Source: Treponema sp.
GTDB taxonomy: Bacteria > Spirochaetota > Spirochaetia > Treponematales > Breznakiellaceae
Direction of reading: 5' to 3'
Assembly: GCA_031273185.1 (NCBI GenBank)
Contig: JAISSG010000121.1
Coordinates: 1 to 12,210 of the forward strand
Length of the DNA: 12,210 nucleotides
Both the position numbers and the translations under genes were made by a program. Shown here in pieces: positions 1 to 6,734 of this stretch (position 1 is the first letter of the stretch; every line of letters begins with the position of its first letter). Below the pieces are notes generated by a model, which had not been told where the DNA came from, searched no databases, and saw nothing but the letters and a program-made list of their open reading frames with translations.

Positions 1-2
1 TG

Positions 3-824
3 GTGTTCGCCGTCAACACGACCACCGCCGTGCAGGGGCCGATCCAGGACTACATCGCCCTTTCGGGGGACATCATCGCCGGGACCCAGGTGGACACGTT
101 TTCCGAGGCGGCGGGCAAAGTCGCCCAGGTGTACGTCGTCGTGGGGCAGCGGGTGGAACGGGGCCAGCGGATAGCGGCGATTGACCCTTCCCGCCCCGGC
201 ATGGATTTCCAGTTGAGCATTGTCACGGCCCCCATCAGCGGGACGGTCGTTACCCTGCCCGCCCAGGTCGGCATGACGATCAGCCAGGCGGTGCCGCTGG
301 CCCGCATTGCCGGGGGCAGCGCGCTGGAAATCCAGTTGTACGTGGCGGAGCGGTTCATCTCCAGAATGGCGATGAACCTCCCCTGCGAAATTACCCTTGA
401 CGCATGGCCGGGCGAAATTTTCCGGGGCAGCATACGGGAAATTTCCCCCACGGTTGATCCCGCCTCCCGCACTATGGAAGTGAAGGTGAACGTGACCAAC
501 ACCGGCTCGAAGCTGAAGGCGGGGATGTTCGCCAAGGTGAAGGTCGTCACCGAGCGGAAGGACGGCATCGTGAAGATCCCGGCGGGGGCGATGGTCTCGC
601 GCTTTGGGGAGCATTACGTCTATGTCGTGGAAAAAAACCCCGAGAACCAGGAGCAAAACCTGGTAAGAAAACGGATTATCGTCCCCGGGATCAGCATCGA
701 CGGGGCGCTTGAAATTCAGCAAGGGCTTGCGCCGGGCGAGGAAATAGTGGTACGGGGGCAGACCCTGCTTGACGACGGGTCTCTGGTCAACGTGGTCGAG
801 CGCACTGCGCCGCTGGCCAATTAA
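3..824 (+). CDS. RND efflux periplasmic adaptor (membrane fusion protein), 5' partial
   Basis: This is the C-terminal 273 or so residues of a HlyD/AcrA-type adaptor, the periplasmic part that joins an RND pump to its outer-membrane channel. The frame is open to the window edge, so the true start and the signal or lipoprotein sequence are missing. In order I see a first lipoyl half (about residues 33-61, with GKVAQVYV and GQRVERGQRI), a second lipoyl half (about 73-104, with TAPISGTV), a beta-barrel domain (about 108-185, with the LKAGMFAKVKV signature) and a membrane-proximal domain to the end. The two lipoyl halves are joined by only about 10-12 residues, so the usual alpha-helical coiled-coil hairpin is absent. 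The permease starts 12 bp downstream, so the two are co-transcribed. The family call is firm; the substrate is unknown. Confidence 0.93.
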   Translation: MFAVNTTTAVQGPIQDYIALSGDIIAGTQVDTFSEAAGKVAQVYVVVGQRVERGQRIAAIDPSRPGMDFQLSIVTAPISGTVVTLPAQVGMTISQAVPLARIAGGSALEIQLYVAERFISRMAMNLPCEITLDAWPGEIFRGSIREISPTVDPASRTMEVKVNVTNTGSKLKAGMFAKVKVVTERKDGIVKIPAGAMVSRFGEHYVYVVEKNPENQEQNLVRKRIIVPGISIDGALEIQQGLAPGEEIVVRGQTLLDDGSLVNVVERTAPLAN

Positions 825-836
825 GAAGAGGAAAGT

Positions 837-3800
837 ATGAGCCTTACCAAAACGGTCGTTTCGCGGCCAACCACGGTTTTTATCATTTTCGCCCTGCTTA
901 TCGGGCTGGGCTTTTTCGCCCTGATAAACCTCCCCATCGATCTCTACCCGGAGATCAACCCGCCGATTTTATTGGTGTATACCTCCTACACGGGCGCGGG
1001 GCCGGAGGAAATCGAGCGCACCGTTACCCGCCGACTGGAGGCGGTGCTGTCGGGCGTTTCCAGCCTTGAGAAAATAACGTCCACCTCGTCAAAGGGCAGC
1101 AGCATGGTGATCATGGAATTCACCTACGGCACCGACCTTTCCGATGCGTCGAACTCCGTCCGGGACTCCCTGGAGCGGATCAGGAACTACATGCCCACCG
1201 ACGCGGACGCGCCCTTAATCTTCAAATTTGACCCGGCGATGATCCCGATCATGGGGCTGACGGTAACGTCGGACCGGCGCACATCGGAGGAACTGCGGGA
1301 AATCGCCGAGGACACGATCATCCCCCGCATAGAGCAGACGCCGGGCGTGGCAACCGCCTCGGTAAACGGGGGCAGGGAGCGGATCGTCCGCATCGAAATC
1401 CCGCAGAACCGGCTTGAGGCTTACGGCCTGACGGTGACGCAGATACAGCAGATGCTCGCCGCGCAGAACATGCAAACCGCCGCGGGAACCATCACCGAGG
1501 GGGGGCTGTCGTACATCCTCACCACGATGGGCGAGTTCACCTCGCTTGACGAGATCAGAAACACCGTCGTTTCCTACCGGGGCGGCGGCTTTACCGGCAC
1601 GCAGGTGGCGCTGCCCCGCCAGGTGTACCTGCGCGACCTGGCCAACGTGATCGACGGCTTCCGCGACGAGACCAGCACGGTGTACGTCAACGGCAAGCCG
1701 GCGGTGATGATGATGGTGCAGAAGCAGAGCGGGAAAAATTCCGTGCAGACGGCAAAGGACCTGCGCGCTCGGATCAAACGGCTGCAGGCCGAAATTCCCC
1801 CGGACATAACCATCAGCGAGCGGTTCAACACCACCGACATCATTGAAAATTCGCTTAACCAGGTTACGTCCTCGGCAGTCAGCGGGGCCTTGCTTGCGGT
1901 GCTGATACTGTTCGTTTTCCTGCGCTCGCTTAAACCCACCCTGATCATCGGGATCAGCATACCCGTGTCTATCATCATAACCATGATGGTTATGTACTTC
2001 GCCGGGCTGACCCTCAACCTGATGACTATGGCGGGCCTCGTGCTGGGAATAGGGATGCTGGTCGATAACTCAATTGTTATCCTGGAAAACATCTACCATT
2101 ACCGCGAAAAAGGGGCCAAGCTGGGAACCGCGTCGGTGATAGGCACTTCCGAGATGGTGGTCGCCATTACCGCTTCCACGCTTACCACCCTGTGCGTGTT
2201 CCTCCCGCTGGTGATGTTCCAGGGCCTGCTGGAAGTGGCGGGCGAGCTTTTTGCCGGCCTGGCGTTTACCGTCGTCATATCGCTGGCGATCTCGCTGTTC
2301 ACCGCCGTTTTCCTCGTGCCGGTGCTGTCGAGCCACTACCTCCCGCTGGTTACGCGGAAACAAAAGCCGCTGACCGGCCCGCTGGCAGAAATCGACGCCG
2401 GCTTCGAGCGTTTTTTCGTGCGGCTGGAAAACGGCTACCGCTGGGCGGTGGGCAAGGTGCTCAAGCACAAAGCCGTTGTTATCATTTCTTTGCTGCTGCT
2501 GTTCGTCGGAAGCATTTTGCTCGTGCCGGTAATCGGCTGGGAATTCATGCCCGAGCAGGACGACGACAACGTCAGCGTGACGGCGACCCTGCCGATGGGA
2601 ACCCCCCTGGAGAAAACCGAGGAGGTCTTGCAGCAGTTCCAGCTTATCGTCCAGAGGGAGATCAGGGGCTACGACACGCTGGTCCTGCGGGCCGGCGGCG
2701 GCGGGATGTTCGGCACGGGCGGCTCCAGCAACTCAGGCTCCCTGCGCATCAACCTGAAAAAGTACAAGGAGCGCCTGGAATCGGCCAACGAGATCAAGGA
2801 AATACTGCGGCCCCATTTCAACGAATTCCCCGGCGTATCGTTTTCCTTTAGCAGCGGCGGCATGCGCGGCTTTGGCGGCGGCAGCGCGGTGGACATAATC
2901 CTCCGCACCGACGACCTGGCAAAGGGCAAGGCCCTGGGCGAGAAAATCGCCGCGCTGCTGAGGGACAGGCTCTCCGATGTCGTCACCGAGCCGACGGTCG
3001 ATCTGCAGGACGGCCTGCCCCAGATCGAGATAAAGCTGGACCGCGAAAAAATGTACGCGCTGGGCCTGAACACCTACGTCGTGGGCAACGAGATAAAGGC
3101 CGCCGTTGACGGCATCACCGCCACCCGGTACAAATCCGGCGGCAAGGACTACGACGTTATCCTGATCCTTGCCGAGGCGGATCGCAGCACCCGCCCCGCC
3201 CTGGATCAGATTTTCGTCAACAGCCAGGTGGCCGGCAGGGTTCCGCTTTCCAGCTTTGTCGAGTACGAGGAGGGAACCGGCCCCCTTACCATACGCAGGG
3301 AAAACCAGAGCCGCATCATCCACGTCACCGCCGGGGCAAAGCCGGGCGCGAAACGGAACACTCTGCAAAAACAGGTGGAGGACCTTATCAGGGCGGAGAT
3401 ACCTGTCGAGGACGACTTGATCATCGAATACGGCGGCGACAACGCCGAGATGGTAAAAATGATGACCCGCTTTATACTGATCTGCATTGTGGCGGTCTTC
3501 CTCGTGTTCGGCGTCATGGCGAGCCTGTTCGAATCGTTCAAGGACCCGTTCATCATCATATTCACGATCCCGCTCTCGATCATCGGCATCGTGGCGATCT
3601 ACCTGATCACCGGCACCATCTTCAACGTGCTGACCGCCGTGGGTCTGCTGGTGCTGCTCGGCGTTATCGTGAACAACGGCATCGTGCTGGTGGACTACAC
3701 CAACCTCCTGCGCAAGCGGGGCTATTCCCTGACCGATGCCTGCGTCGAGGCGGCGGGCAACCGCCTGCGCCCGATCCTGATGACCACCCTCACCACGATC

Positions 3801-4094
3801 CTGGGCCTGGTGCCGATGGCGTTCTTCCCCGGCGAAGGCTCGGAGATGGTGGCGCCCATCGGCAAAACGGTTCTCGGCGGCCTTTCTTTCGGCACCCTGA
3901 TGACCCTGTTCCTCATGCCGACGGTGTACGCGGTGTTCAACAAGCGCAGCGACGAGCGGGCGGCCAAGGCCGAGGCGCGGCGGCAGAGGATCGCCCTGGG
4001 GCTTAAAAAGCAGGACATTAAAGCCTCGCCCGCCTTTGGCGGTGTCGCCAGGACCGATGAAATGCCCCACGGGATACTGCACGGGGAAGCGTAA
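837..4094 (+). CDS. RND efflux transporter permease, AcrB/HAE1-like
   Basis: This is a complete 1085-residue inner-membrane pump of the AcrB superfamily, expected to work as a proton-driven trimer with the adaptor encoded just upstream. The start is supported by GAGGAAAG just ahead of the ATG. TM1 lies at about residues 13-31. Large periplasmic loops at about 33-340 and 570-875 form the porter and docking domains. TM bundles lie at about 345-500 and 545-568, and at about 883-1036. The TM4 motif GIGMLVDNSIVILENI carries one acidic residue (D410) followed by N411, where AcrB has two aspartates. TM10 reads GVIVNNGIVLVD, with Asn where AcrB has Lys940. The loop at about 628-690 is Gly/Ser-rich (GGGGMFGTGGSSNSGS and later GGMRGFGGGS). 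The cytoplasmic tail of about 45 residues is basic and then polar. Exported compounds cannot be read from sequence. Confidence 0.97.
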   Translation: MSLTKTVVSRPTTVFIIFALLIGLGFFALINLPIDLYPEINPPILLVYTSYTGAGPEEIERTVTRRLEAVLSGVSSLEKITSTSSKGSSMVIMEFTYGTDLSDASNSVRDSLERIRNYMPTDADAPLIFKFDPAMIPIMGLTVTSDRRTSEELREIAEDTIIPRIEQTPGVATASVNGGRERIVRIEIPQNRLEAYGLTVTQIQQMLAAQNMQTAAGTITEGGLSYILTTMGEFTSLDEIRNTVVSYRGGGFTGTQVALPRQVYLRDLANVIDGFRDETSTVYVNGKPAVMMMVQKQSGKNSVQTAKDLRARIKRLQAEIPPDITISERFNTTDIIENSLNQVTSSAVSGALLAVLILFVFLRSLKPTLIIGISIPVSIIITMMVMYFAGLTLNLMTMAGLVLGIGMLVDNSIVILENIYHYREKGAKLGTASVIGTSEMVVAITASTLTTLCVFLPLVMFQGLLEVAGELFAGLAFTVVISLAISLFTAVFLVPVLSSHYLPLVTRKQKPLTGPLAEIDAGFERFFVRLENGYRWAVGKVLKHKAVVIISLLLLFVGSILLVPVIGWEFMPEQDDDNVSVTATLPMGTPLEKTEEVLQQFQLIVQREIRGYDTLVLRAGGGGMFGTGGSSNSGSLRINLKKYKERLESANEIKEILRPHFNEFPGVSFSFSSGGMRGFGGGSAVDIILRTDDLAKGKALGEKIAALLRDRLSDVVTEPTVDLQDGLPQIEIKLDREKMYALGLNTYVVGNEIKAAVDGITATRYKSGGKDYDVILILAEADRSTRPALDQIFVNSQVAGRVPLSSFVEYEEGTGPLTIRRENQSRIIHVTAGAKPGAKRNTLQKQVEDLIRAEIPVEDDLIIEYGGDNAEMVKMMTRFILICIVAVFLVFGVMASLFESFKDPFIIIFTIPLSIIGIVAIYLITGTIFNVLTAVGLLVLLGVIVNNGIVLVDYTNLLRKRGYSLTDACVEAAGNRLRPILMTTLTTILGLVPMAFFPGEGSEMVAPIGKTVLGGLSFGTLMTLFLMPTVYAVFNKRSDERAAKAEARRQRIALGLKKQDIKASPAFGGVARTDEMPHGILHGEA

Positions 4095-4121
4095 TGAAAA
4101 TCTTTTCAGGGGGGCCAATCC

Positions 4122-4403
4122 ATGATTCGAATTGAAATAATAGCCAACCATTCGGTCGAGGAAAATATCCTTGACGCCCTTAAGCACGAAGGGGTGGGCA
4201 AGTACTATACCAAGTACCCCACCATCCACGGGGTCGGCACTTCCGGCCCCCGGATGGGAGATGCCGTCTGGCCGGAGGAAAATTTTGCCATGGTGATCTG
4301 GTGCGACGAGGAAGAGGCGCGGGGAATAGAGCAGGCGGTGGCGTTTGTAAAGAAAAAATTCCCCGGCGAGGGGATCAAGCTGTTCGGCCTGCCGGCAGGC
4401 TAG
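4122..4403 (+). CDS. PG0541-family transporter-associated protein (PII-like small protein)
   Basis: This 93-residue soluble protein matches the small alpha/beta family encoded next to RND pumps and named after Porphyromonas gingivalis PG0541. Features I recognise are the N-terminal strand IRIEIIANHSVEENILDALK, the conserved KYYTKYPTIHGVG segment, the acidic middle strand NFAMVIWCDEEEA, and a C-terminal helix and strand FVKKKFPGEGIKLF. The fold resembles PII or ferredoxin-like regulators, which would fit a regulatory or sensing role for the pump, but the family has no established biochemical role that I know of. AGGGGGG lies about 7 nt before the ATG. It begins 27 bp after the permease stop, so it is the third gene of the operon. 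It converges on the PilZ gene, with only 16 bp between the two stop codons. Confidence 0.82.
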   Translation: MIRIEIIANHSVEENILDALKHEGVGKYYTKYPTIHGVGTSGPRMGDAVWPEENFAMVIWCDEEEARGIEQAVAFVKKKFPGEGIKLFGLPAG

Positions 4404-4415
4404 TACTAGCGTTTT
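4387..4415. terminator. Adjacent perfect palindromes between convergent genes, possible bidirectional terminator
   Basis: Two perfect palindromes abut across the stop codon of the PG0541-type gene: GCCTGCCGGCAGGC (4387-4400) and GCTAGTACTAGC (4399-4410), followed by GTTTT. Each could fold into a short hairpin (5-bp and 4-bp stems). They lie where two convergent transcription units must end. The T-run is short and only on the + strand, so termination activity is uncertain. They could also be protein-binding sites. Confidence 0.3.
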
Positions 4416-4419
4416 CCGG

Positions 4420-5196
4420 CTATTTTAGCTCGGCATCCATCTTGTTCTGAAGATTGTGCTGGATGTACTTGCGGATTCTGGTGCGGACGCCGGGATCGAT
4501 GCGCTGGGTAAAGAGAAGCACGTACACCTTATCCTTGCCCTCCATGCGGGAACCAAGGACAATGCCCTCCGTTTTGAGCAGGCTGCTCTGGAGCTTCACC
4601 TGTACGTCCTTGAACAGGGTGTTCTTGACTATCTCGGGGTTGCCTTCCAGGACAAAGGAAATGCCCACTACACTGACATCCTTGATTTGGCCCTTGACGA
4701 ATACCCCGTTCAGCGGCATGTTCATGGTGGTGTTGGCCTCTCCGTCGGTGATTGCCCGGATGTACTTTCGGCGGCCCTTTGCGTTGACTGACTGCAAAAT
4801 TTCTATCAGGCGCGTAATGGCCTTGTCCAGGTCAAACTTCAGCACGGTATAGCCGCAGGGTACCTTGAGCGACATAAGGTACTTGCGCTTGATCGCCTCG
4901 TCGTCGTTGGAGGTAACAACGCCGATGGCTATGCCCTTGGTTTCCGGCGCGCTCATTACCCCCGTTATCCAGGCTTCCCATTCTTTTTCCGCCAGCCCCT
5001 CGTTGATGTCAACGAAGACAATGGAATCGGGGTATTTTTTCAGCACCCGCCTGAGCGCGTCCTTGTTCTTGGCCATGTAGGTCTCGTATTCCTGCTGGAC
5101 CAGCTCTGAAATGACGCGATTTTGGACAACAGCCGTGGGATATAGGAAAAAGATTTTTCTGCCCAGGCTGTCCGAGGAGCCGCCGGTTTCACCCAT
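4420..5196 (-). CDS. PilZ-domain c-di-GMP receptor with receiver-like N-terminal domain
   Basis: This is a 258-residue cytoplasmic protein. Residues 13-133 look like an alpha/beta receiver-type fold (KIFFLYP, then SIVFVDINEG with D63, then KGIAIGVVTSND and TVLKF). The acidic pocket and the Thr/Lys set of a true receiver are not obvious, so it may be a pseudo-receiver. Residues 141-250 form a PilZ domain with both c-di-GMP contacts present: RxxxR (R143-R147 in RRKYIR) and DxSxxG (D173, S175, G178). Proteins of this kind regulate motility or surface behaviour in spirochaetes; that role is inferred. The frame stays open 47 codons upstream to 5337, but that part is antisense to a transposase remnant and reads as unlikely protein. 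I therefore chose the ATG at 5196, which directly follows a promoter. It has no Shine-Dalgarno sequence. Confidence 0.87.
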   Translation of the reverse strand: MGETGGSSDSLGRKIFFLYPTAVVQNRVISELVQQEYETYMAKNKDALRRVLKKYPDSIVFVDINEGLAEKEWEAWITGVMSAPETKGIAIGVVTSNDDEAIKRKYLMSLKVPCGYTVLKFDLDKAITRLIEILQSVNAKGRRKYIRAITDGEANTTMNMPLNGVFVKGQIKDVSVVGISFVLEGNPEIVKNTLFKDVQVKLQSSLLKTEGIVLGSRMEGKDKVYVLLFTQRIDPGVRTRIRKYIQHNLQNKMDAELK

Positions 5197-5202
5197 AACT
5201 GC

Positions 5203-5231
5203 ACTATATACTATTTCAACACCGTTGGCAA
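5203..5231 (-). promoter_or_regulatory. Sigma70-type promoter for the PilZ gene, predicted leaderless
   Basis: On the minus strand TTGCCA (5231-5226) is followed after exactly 17 bp by TATAGT (5208-5203). Only 6 nt then separate the -10 box from the ATG at 5196, which places the likely transcription start on or next to the A of the start codon. No Shine-Dalgarno sequence is present there. The hexamers differ from consensus at two positions (-35) and one position (-10). The promoter lies at or inside the edge of the transposase remnant. Confidence 0.5.
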
Positions 5232-5251
5232 CATTACGCGGAGCCTCATAA

Positions 5252-5623
5252 AATGGGCAAACAAGGCCCCTGCAAGCACTGATCCTCGTGGATGGAAAAC
5301 AGGCCGCGCCCAAGCCGGAGAAGCCAGGGCGGCCCAAAAACCGGCAGGGCAGGCGGCCCTATACCGATGGGGCCGTCGCTTGCCTGCGCACGCTCTGGGC
5401 GTTTTGCTGGTATAACTGCGGCAAGTACCCCGCCCCCGCCATCCGCGGCCAGATGCCCTTTCTTCAGGCCCTCCGAAAGCCAAACTTCGCCATTGCGGCG
5501 GAAACCAACGAGAAACTGCTCAAAACAAGCCCCGCAACGATTAGCCGCTATCTGAAAGCGGACAAGGACGCGCTTCGCGGCGAAACGCCGCATTTTATCT
5601 TTACAATTCTTTTAACCGTGTAA
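5252..5623 (+). pseudogene. Transposase remnant (integrase-core type), truncated
   Basis: The reading frame from about 5288 to 5578 encodes the N-terminal DNA-binding part of a transposase family common in Treponema and some Firmicutes. I recognise VDGK, a basic GRPKNRQGRRPYTDG linker, then LWAFCWYNCGKYPAPAIRGQMPF and KLLKTSPATISRYLKADKDALR. This matches the usual pattern of a W/Y-x-CGK helix followed by SPATIDRLL. A stop (TAA, 5249-5251) blocks the frame upstream. A short HYA...MGK piece (about 5232-5260) in another frame may be the frameshifted N-terminus. After DALR the similarity ends, so the whole DDE catalytic core is missing. No intact inverted repeats were found. It overlaps the region where a longer, unlikely PilZ start would lie. 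No promoter or ribosome-binding site marks it as an active gene. Confidence 0.62.
5577..5602 (+). terminator. Hairpin with T-rich tail at the end of the transposase remnant
   Basis: GCGGCG (5577-5582), loop AAA and CGCCGC (5586-5591) form a perfect 6-bp GC stem, followed by ATTTTATCTTT. This has the form of a Rho-independent terminator reading rightwards. It begins exactly where transposase similarity ends. It would shield the minus-strand gene beyond it from read-through. The reverse strand has no T-run after the stem. Confidence 0.45.
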
Positions 5624-5646
5624 CAATTCTTCTGAATTCACAATTC
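5603..5646. repeat. Three ACAATTC direct repeats
   Basis: ACAATTC occurs at 5603, 5623 and 5640; the first two extend to ACAATTCTT. They span the 3' end of the unknown minus-strand gene and the border of the transposase remnant. The spacings (20 and 17 bp) are near two helical turns, so a protein-binding site or an insertion junction is possible. Chance in AT-rich DNA is also plausible. Confidence 0.3.
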
Positions 5647-6199
5647 CGTGCTGCGCCTGAATTTCTGCGCGCGTCAACTTCGGTTGTGCCTGTGGTTCCG
5701 AAAATGCGAGTTTGACATTGCTCTTGTTGGCGGCTTGGCTCAGCGGTTGCGTAGCTGAACCTAATCCAAGGGAGGCCAAATCTTCACACCACCCGTCAAA
5801 TTTCCCTATGTCTGCAATTTGTTGGACAAGTTTAGCGGGCGCACCGGATGGCCCTACATTTTGCAGTCGAGCTTGCAGTTGAGCTTGCAGTTGACTTTGT
5901 ATCGCCGCTATTGCAGCACCAATGTCTTGTGGGTTTTGGATACCAATGTCCGAACATAGTGAGGCAAATTCAGCCTGATAAGTCATTTCGCCGTCTTCAA
6001 ATTGGTTGTAATTGCTTCGTTGTTGAATTTTATTTCCCAACAAAAATGCATGAATCTGGTCGGCATAAGTTTTAGTATTTACATCTGCGCTGATAAAGTT
6101 AGAAATGTAGTGGCTAGCGGTATCGAGATAACTTTTGGCATTGTATATTGCACCAGAAGCATTTCTTCCAGTTCTGTTATGTCTTTTCCCTGTGTCCAT
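5612..6199 (-). CDS. Unknown Gln/Ala-rich protein, 5' end probably broken or fused
   Basis: I do not recognise this protein. The open frame gives 195 residues, but the ATG at 6199 has no Shine-Dalgarno sequence and lies inside the HicB-like sequence read in another frame, so the true start is unknown. From about SGAIYNAKSYLDTASHYI onward the sequence looks like genuine soluble protein. The central helix carries a repeat, QSQLQAQLQARLQ, with a matching DNA repeat GAGCTTGCAGTT at about 5870-5892. The C-terminal part is rich in Gln, Ala and Pro. There is no signal peptide or membrane segment. The DNA is clearly AT-richer than both flanks and uses codons such as CAA, AAT and TTA, which suggests recent acquisition. 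It may be the 3' part of a longer gene whose start was replaced by the HicB fragment. Confidence 0.45.
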   Translation of the reverse strand: MDTGKRHNRTGRNASGAIYNAKSYLDTASHYISNFISADVNTKTYADQIHAFLLGNKIQQRSNYNQFEDGEMTYQAEFASLCSDIGIQNPQDIGAAIAAIQSQLQAQLQARLQNVGPSGAPAKLVQQIADIGKFDGWCEDLASLGLGSATQPLSQAANKSNVKLAFSEPQAQPKLTRAEIQAQHGIVNSEELLHG

Positions 6200-6273
6200 T
6201 GTTCGGGGTAATCATTAAGATAACCCACTAACCAGCCGCTTTCTCCTTCCCAATAGGTATACGCTAATTCCAT
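6079..6273 (-). pseudogene. HicB-family antitoxin N-terminal fragment
   Basis: Starting at the ATG at 6273 (GGGGG about 6 nt upstream), the first 40 residues read MELAYTYWEGESGWLVGYLNDYP, then EQWTQGKDITELEEMLL. This is the characteristic N-terminal strand-strand-helix of small HicB-like antitoxins, including the YPEQWTQGK turn. After residue 40 (near 6154) this frame turns into sequence unlike HicB and stops at 6079. The alternative frame beyond that point gives AIYNAKSYL, which could be read as the next HicB helix (LYxDIKSG in relatives) after a frameshift, or as the unrelated protein that follows. No HicA toxin is recognisable next to it. Either a broken antitoxin or an N-terminal piece joined to another gene fits the data. 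Confidence 0.55.
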
Positions 6274-6386
6274 TTCTTGCCCCCGCATTCAGTTTATCAT
6301 ATACTGGCTTAGCGCCCGGCGGGAGCATCGGTTCTAAAACAGGGAAACGGGTAAAGCAAAACGCGCTATTCCGCCATATATAGGGT

Positions 6387-6734
6387 ATGAAGCATTTATT
6401 TGTCATAACGGCGCTTGCCGTTGCGCTTGCCGCCGCCGCCTTTGCCGCCTGCGCGGGCTACAAGGCTGCGGACGCAGCCGATGCCGTATACGAGGGCGCC
6501 GCAATGGGGTACCGGGGGATCATCCGCGTGCGCGTCGGCATGGAGCGGGGAAGGATCAGCGAGATTACCGTTGTCGAATCCAGCGAGGACGGCGCGGTGG
6601 GAGGGGCGGCGATGGAGGAACTGGCCGACTTGGCGCTGGCGTACAACACCACGGAGCTGGACGCAATCTCCGGGGCGACTGAAACCAGCAGGGGTTTCCT
6701 GGCGGCGATTGAAAATGCTATAATGGGCCCATGA
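6387..6734 (+). CDS. FMN-binding domain lipoprotein
   Basis: This 115-residue protein starts with an export signal (MKH, then a hydrophobic run to residue 21) ending in FAAC. C22 is therefore a plausible lipidated cysteine under the loose spirochaetal lipobox. Residues 34-113 are an FMN_bind domain (PF04205 type): YEGAAMGYRGIIRVRVGMERGRISEITVVES, then the flavin-attachment motif DAISGATETSRGF, where T98 is the expected residue for covalent phosphoester linkage of FMN in related proteins. Such domains usually act as extracytoplasmic electron carriers and need an ApbE flavin transferase, which is not in this window. The stop overlaps the next gene's start (ATGA). AGGG is only about 1-2 nt from the ATG, and TATATA ends 9 nt before it, so the 5' leader may be very short. 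Confidence 0.85.
   Translation: MKHLFVITALAVALAAAAFAACAGYKAADAADAVYEGAAMGYRGIIRVRVGMERGRISEITVVESSEDGAVGGAAMEELADLALAYNTTELDAISGATETSRGFLAAIENAIMGP

Noticed and set aside
2718..2905. Gly/Ser-rich permease loop as a possible frameshift or repeat insertion
   Set aside because: The frame is continuous and flanking porter-domain motifs are in register; Gly-rich stretches occur in this loop of related RND pumps.
2733..4229. A 498-codon open frame on the minus strand
   Set aside because: It is antisense to the RND permease and its product is extremely rich in His, Asp, Arg and Gln without any recognisable domain. It is a by-product of GC-rich codon use in the permease.
5197..5337. 47-codon N-terminal extension of the PilZ protein
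   Set aside because: It runs antisense through the transposase remnant, has improbable composition, no ribosome-binding site and would include the promoter sequence; the ATG at 5196 fits better.
5868..5895. Repeated GAGCTTGCAGTT units as a possible repeat array
   Set aside because: There are only about two copies and they encode the QLQA helix repeat, so this is a short coding repeat, not a CRISPR or structural array.
6372..6386. Possible leaderless promoter (TATATA just before the FMN-binding gene)
   Set aside because: The -10-like box is present but no acceptable -35 hexamer lies 16-18 bp upstream, so it was not listed as a promoter.
6215..6406. A 63-codon minus-strand frame upstream of and overlapping the HicB-like start
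   Set aside because: No recognisable protein signature and it conflicts with the HicB frame, which does have one. A HicA toxin was looked for here and not found.
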